A stretch of 64,000 nucleotides of DNA from Nocardia acididurans (GTDB lineage Bacteria > Actinomycetota > Actinomycetes > Mycobacteriales > Mycobacteriaceae). Both the position numbers and the translations under genes were made by a program. The first letter of the stretch is position 1; each line of letters starts with the position of its first letter. This document shows, piece by piece, positions 61,143 to 64,000 of the stretch. The stretch lies in contig NZ_JAERRJ010000007.1 in the NCBI RefSeq assembly GCF_016741815.1, positions 310,001 through 374,000 on the forward strand, in the 5' to 3' direction. Below the pieces are notes generated by a model that worked only from the letters and a program-made list of their open reading frames with translations, was not told the DNA's origin and did not search any database.

Positions 61143-62639
61143 ATGCGTTCGATGGAGGAGGTTGATGTCAGGCTCGGCGACTCGGTCGTCGATACTGCCC
61201 TGCGCGCCCTCCTCGATGCTGTGGACGCACTCTGCGCCTTGCCGCTTCCGAGTCATTCCGATGGCAAGGCCGTGGAGTTGTTGCGGGTTACCGAGTATGC
61301 GCATCGCAAGCTCACTGCGTTTCGGACGCCTCAGATCGTGGATCTGGCCGAGCGTGGGATCGACAAGCGGGCGGGGGCGGGGTCGATGCCGCTGTATTTG
61401 AAGGAGGCCCTGCATCTGTCGAGTGCCGATGCCTACGCGCGCACCCGGGTTGCCGAAGGGTGCGGGCAGTTCCTCACCGCCGAGGGCACACCCCGCCCGG
61501 TCGTGTTGGCGCACACCGCTGCCGCGCATGCGGACGGGTTGATCTCGACTGATCACGTGCGGGGAATCGCGCGGGTGATGCAGCGTTTTCCTGACCGGGT
61601 CAATGCGGCCGAACGGGAACAGGCCGAACAGATCCTGGCCGGGTACGCCACCCAGGGGTCACCGGACAAGTTGTCGGTCATCGGGAATGCGATCCTGGCG
61701 CGGTTGGATCCGGACGGCACGCTCACCGACGTGAAGGATCAGGCACGCATGCGCGGGATCACCCTGGGGCGTCAGCGTGCCGACGGCATGTCACCGATCA
61801 GTGGTGAGGTCGATCCGACCCTGCGCGCCTATCTGGATGCGTTCCTGGCCAAGTACGCCCGCCCCGGCATGTGCAACCCCGACGACGACGAAAGCCCTGC
61901 GGTCGGTGCCGAATCCGACAACCATGACCTCGTCGACGCCGCCGCACGTGACTGCCGCAGCGTCGCCCAGCGCAACCATGACGCGTTCGTCGCCCTGTTC
62001 GCGCCCGGGACGCGGTTGGACAAACTCGGCTCCCATCGCGGGCTGCCGGTGACAGCGATCGTCACCATGACCGTCGATCAGCTCGAATCCGCCTCCGGCG
62101 TGGCCACCACCGCCACCGGCGGCACGGTCCCCATCCCGCAGGCGCTGAAGATGGCACAGCATGCGCACCCGCTGCTCGCCCTCATCGACCACGCCGGGGT
62201 GCCGTTGTTCCTGGGGCGCAAGCGGTTGGCGTCGGCCGCGCAGCGTCTGGCGCTGTTCGCCGCTGAGCGCGGCTGTACTCGGCCCGGCTGCGATGCTCCC
62301 GCCACACTCTCGGCGGTGCACCACATCACCGACTACGCCAAGGGCGGCCGCACCGATCTGCCGAACCTCACCCTGGCATGCGATCGATGCCACGCCCTGG
62401 TCAACGACGGACCCGGCGGCTGGAAAACGGTTGTCATGGGCCAGGATTCGGACTATCCGGGCCGCACCGGATGGATCGCGCCACCCCACATCGATCCCAC
62501 ACAGACCCCACGGGTCAACCACCGCCACCACCCCGACGAACTACTCGCTCGAGCGCGCGAGCAGATCAGCGCACGCACCGACGCGGTGATCCGCCAACGG
62601 CGACAACGACAACGACAACGACAAAAGAGCCAGAAGTGA
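61143..62639 (+). CDS. DUF222/13E12-type HNH endonuclease
   Basis: A 498-residue protein with the DUF222 domain (about 20-340) and a C-terminal HNH nuclease: ERGCTRPGCDAPATLSAVHHITDYAKGG and NLTLACDRCHALVNDG, with two CxxC-like zinc pairs and the HH of the active site. These REP13E12-type proteins occur in many copies in mycobacteria and nocardiae and may be mobile or homing. The tail is Gln/Arg-rich (RQRQRQRQK), from a GACAAC repeat. The stop lies one base before a large palindrome (62641). Confidence 0.88.
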   Translation: MRSMEEVDVRLGDSVVDTALRALLDAVDALCALPLPSHSDGKAVELLRVTEYAHRKLTAFRTPQIVDLAERGIDKRAGAGSMPLYLKEALHLSSADAYARTRVAEGCGQFLTAEGTPRPVVLAHTAAAHADGLISTDHVRGIARVMQRFPDRVNAAEREQAEQILAGYATQGSPDKLSVIGNAILARLDPDGTLTDVKDQARMRGITLGRQRADGMSPISGEVDPTLRAYLDAFLAKYARPGMCNPDDDESPAVGAESDNHDLVDAAARDCRSVAQRNHDAFVALFAPGTRLDKLGSHRGLPVTAIVTMTVDQLESASGVATTATGGTVPIPQALKMAQHAHPLLALIDHAGVPLFLGRKRLASAAQRLALFAAERGCTRPGCDAPATLSAVHHITDYAKGGRTDLPNLTLACDRCHALVNDGPGGWKTVVMGQDSDYPGRTGWIAPPHIDPTQTPRVNHRHHPDELLARAREQISARTDAVIRQRRQRQRQRQKSQK

Positions 62640-62640
62640 A

Positions 62641-62969
62641 GTACTCGGGGCCTACGTAGCCGAGCCGCTCACGCACGCCTACAGTCCCAGCGGCGTTCGG
62701 GAGACAAAGAATAACCCCGCAGTGCTGGTCACTTCGCCTGCCCTACCGGAGTTTCGCTCCCCCATCGCCTGCCGTCATCTCACCTCCCCGACGGGGAGAC
62801 CGGCCGTGGTCACCTCCACAGACAAACAACAACGAACAAGAACAATGGGGGAGCGAAAGCCGGGTACGGCAGGCGAAGCAACCAGCACTGCGGGGTTATT
62901 CTTTTCCTCCCGAACCCCGCTGGAACAGCAACAACAGCGCGCCAACCCGGCTACGTAGGCCCCGAGTAC
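62641..62969. repeat. 329-bp nested palindrome after the HNH gene
   Basis: Perfect 22-bp inverted ends (62641-62662 with 62948-62969) enclose two unpaired 26-base tracts, then a 77-bp imperfect stem (62689-62765 with 62845-62921, about ten mismatches) and a 79-base loop. No open frame or target-site duplication is seen. It could be a mobile element, a replication hairpin or a large structured RNA. With flanking bases it fills most of the 406-bp gap before ppnP. Confidence 0.85.
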
Positions 62970-62997
62970 CCCACCTCCCCCACCCTCGGATGCACAA

Positions 62998-63027
62998 CGG
63001 CGCCCGGTCCGACCGAACCGAGCGCCG
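62998..63027 (-). terminator. hairpin terminator after ppnP
   Basis: CGGCGCCCGGT (62998-63008) pairs with ACCGAGCGCCG (63017-63027), one mismatch, eight-base loop, just downstream of ppnP. Confidence 0.6.
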
Positions 63028-63045
63028 CACGAATCACACTGCGAC

Positions 63046-63357
63046 TCAGCCGAAGTGGCAAACGTAGTGAACCGGCTCAGCCACCTCGATCTGGAAGCTG
63101 GAGTTGCCGGGAACATTGAAGGACTCCCCACCCCGATACACCTTGGCCTCGGTTTCACCCGCAAGCGTCACCTTGGCTTCACCCTCAATGAGCTCCATGA
63201 TCTCCGGAGCACCGGTGTTGAACGTCAGCGTCGCCGGAAGAATGACGCCCACCGACTTGCTGGTACCGTCGGCCAACACAAGATTGTGTGACACGCACTT
63301 GCCGTCGAAATAGACGTTGGCCTTCTTGGTGACGGTGACATTCTCGAACGCGGTCAT
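63046..63357 (-). CDS. ppnP: pyrimidine/purine nucleoside phosphorylase
   Basis: A 103-residue cupin of the PpnP (DUF1255) family: FENVTVTKKANVYFDGKCVSHNLVLADG, VGVILPATLTFNTGAPEIMELIEGEAKV, and the end SFQIEVAEPVHYVCHFG. PpnP cleaves nucleosides to base and pentose-1-phosphate. Length is normal. It lies between the HNH gene and relA on the relA strand. Confidence 0.9.
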   Translation of the reverse strand: MTAFENVTVTKKANVYFDGKCVSHNLVLADGTSKSVGVILPATLTFNTGAPEIMELIEGEAKVTLAGETEAKVYRGGESFNVPGNSSFQIEVAEPVHYVCHFG

Positions 63358-63411
63358 CGACTCTCCTGGTAGTGGATCGGGAGAGGTCAGCCTAACTTCC
63401 TGCCGCTACCC

Positions 63412-63436
63412 CACCGCCGCGAGGGGTGCGGCGGTG
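63412..63436 (-). terminator. hairpin terminator after relA
   Basis: CACCGCCGC (63412-63420) and GCGGCGGTG (63428-63436) form a 9-bp stem around GAGGGGT, downstream of relA. Confidence 0.5.
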
Positions 63437-63451
63437 AGGGATCGGAAGGCG

Positions 63452-64000
63452 TCAGGCGGCCGAGGTCACGCGGTAGACGTCGTAGACGCCTTCCACGTTG
63501 CGGACCACGTTCAGCAGATGGCCGAGGTGCTTCGGATCGCCCATCTCGAAGGTGAACTTCGAAATGGCAACGCGGTCACCGGAAGTCGTGACCGCCGCCG
63601 AGAGGATGTTGACCTTTTCGTCGGCGAGGACCTTGGTGACGTCGGAGAGCAGGCGGGTGCGGTCGAGGGCCTCGATCTGGATGGCGACCAGGAAGACCGA
63701 TGACGGGGACGGGGCCCATTTGACCTCGATGATGCGTTCCGGCTCGGAGCGCAGCGAATCGGCGTTGGTGCAGTCGGTGCGGTGGACGCTGACCGCGCCG
63801 CCGCGCGTCACGAAGCCCATGATCTCGTCGCCGGGGACGGGCGTGCAGCACTTGGCGAGCTTCGAGACCGTGCCGGGGGCACCGGGGATCTCGACGCCCG
63901 CGTCACCCGTCGAACGCTGCCGGGAAGGCAGGGTCGAGGGCGTACTGCGTTCTGCCAGTTCGTTTTCGACATCGCTGACCCCGCCGAGCTGGGCCATCAG
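63452..64000 (-). CDS. relA: (p)ppGpp synthase/hydrolase RelA, C-terminal part (partial)
   Basis: The last about 182 codons of a Rel protein that enters from the right edge. The zinc-finger/CC region (LAKCCTPVPGDEIMGFVTRGGAVSVHRTDC) and the C-terminal ACT domain (VFLVAIQIEALDRTRLLSDVTKVLADEKVNILSA) are present. These parts sense stalled ribosomes; the hydrolase, synthetase and TGS domains are outside the window. Confidence 0.95.
   Translation of the reverse strand: MMAQLGGVSDVENELAERSTPSTLPSRQRSTGDAGVEIPGAPGTVSKLAKCCTPVPGDEIMGFVTRGGAVSVHRTDCTNADSLRSEPERIIEVKWAPSPSSVFLVAIQIEALDRTRLLSDVTKVLADEKVNILSAAVTTSGDRVAISKFTFEMGDPKHLGHLLNVVRNVEGVYDVYRVTSAA

Noticed and set aside
1..64000. CRISPR arrays, tRNA or rRNA genes
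   Set aside because: No regularly spaced direct repeats and no tRNA/rRNA-like sequence were recognised by reading.

Overview
The window is GC-rich chromosomal DNA with GTG starts and dense ATGA/GTGA start-stop overlaps. It looks like a mycolic-acid actinobacterium, most likely Nocardia or a close relative. I base that on gene content and order: nusB-efp-pepQ, aro genes, aroE-mltG-ruvX-alaS, rarA, aspS, hisS, ppiB and relA follow the Mycobacterium tuberculosis Rv2533c-Rv2583c order as I remember it. KshA, KstR-like operators, an EspC-like ESX substrate and a 13E12-type HNH gene point the same way. No rRNA or tRNA gene was found.

Region 1 (0-17 kb) is mostly housekeeping: a methyltransferase, nusB/efp/pepQ, a prepilin peptidase, aroC-aroK-aroB, then leftward aroE-mltG-ruvX-alaS. 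The prepilin peptidase-aroC-aroK-aroB-B-4DMT block appears inverted relative to M. tuberculosis. AroK carries a long arginine-rich tail. An acetyltransferase and kshA (steroid ring hydroxylase) follow.

Region 2 (17-41 kb) holds rarA, two tandem PhoD phosphatases duplicated together with their upstream DNA, an APH-like kinase, a Pro/Gly-rich membrane protein, aspS, a zinc metallopeptidase, korAB, an SOS-box-linked radical SAM protein, an ESX substrate pair, mdh, hisS and ppiB. KstR-type operators (TNNAACNNGTTNNA) lie before three oxidoreductase genes here and before a fourth at 58.5 kb. With kshA they suggest scattered steroid catabolism genes.

Region 3 (42-58.3 kb) is the most unusual part. 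Fourteen leftward, mostly overlapping genes build a type IV secretion-like machine: a coupling protein, VirB4-like, SCO6880-like, VirB6-like and VirB8-like components, two small pilin-like membrane proteins and two P-loop proteins lacking the Walker lysine. It sits between ppiB and relA, genes that are close together in M. tuberculosis. No relaxase, integrase, replication gene or tRNA att site is visible. The VirB4-like ATPase has an N-terminal low-complexity extension of about 1,065 residues.

Region 4 (58.5-64 kb) has an HSD10-like dehydrogenase under a KstR-like site, an alpha/beta hydrolase, a small membrane protein, a DUF222/HNH gene followed directly by a 329-bp nested palindrome, ppnP, and the 3' end of relA running off the window.
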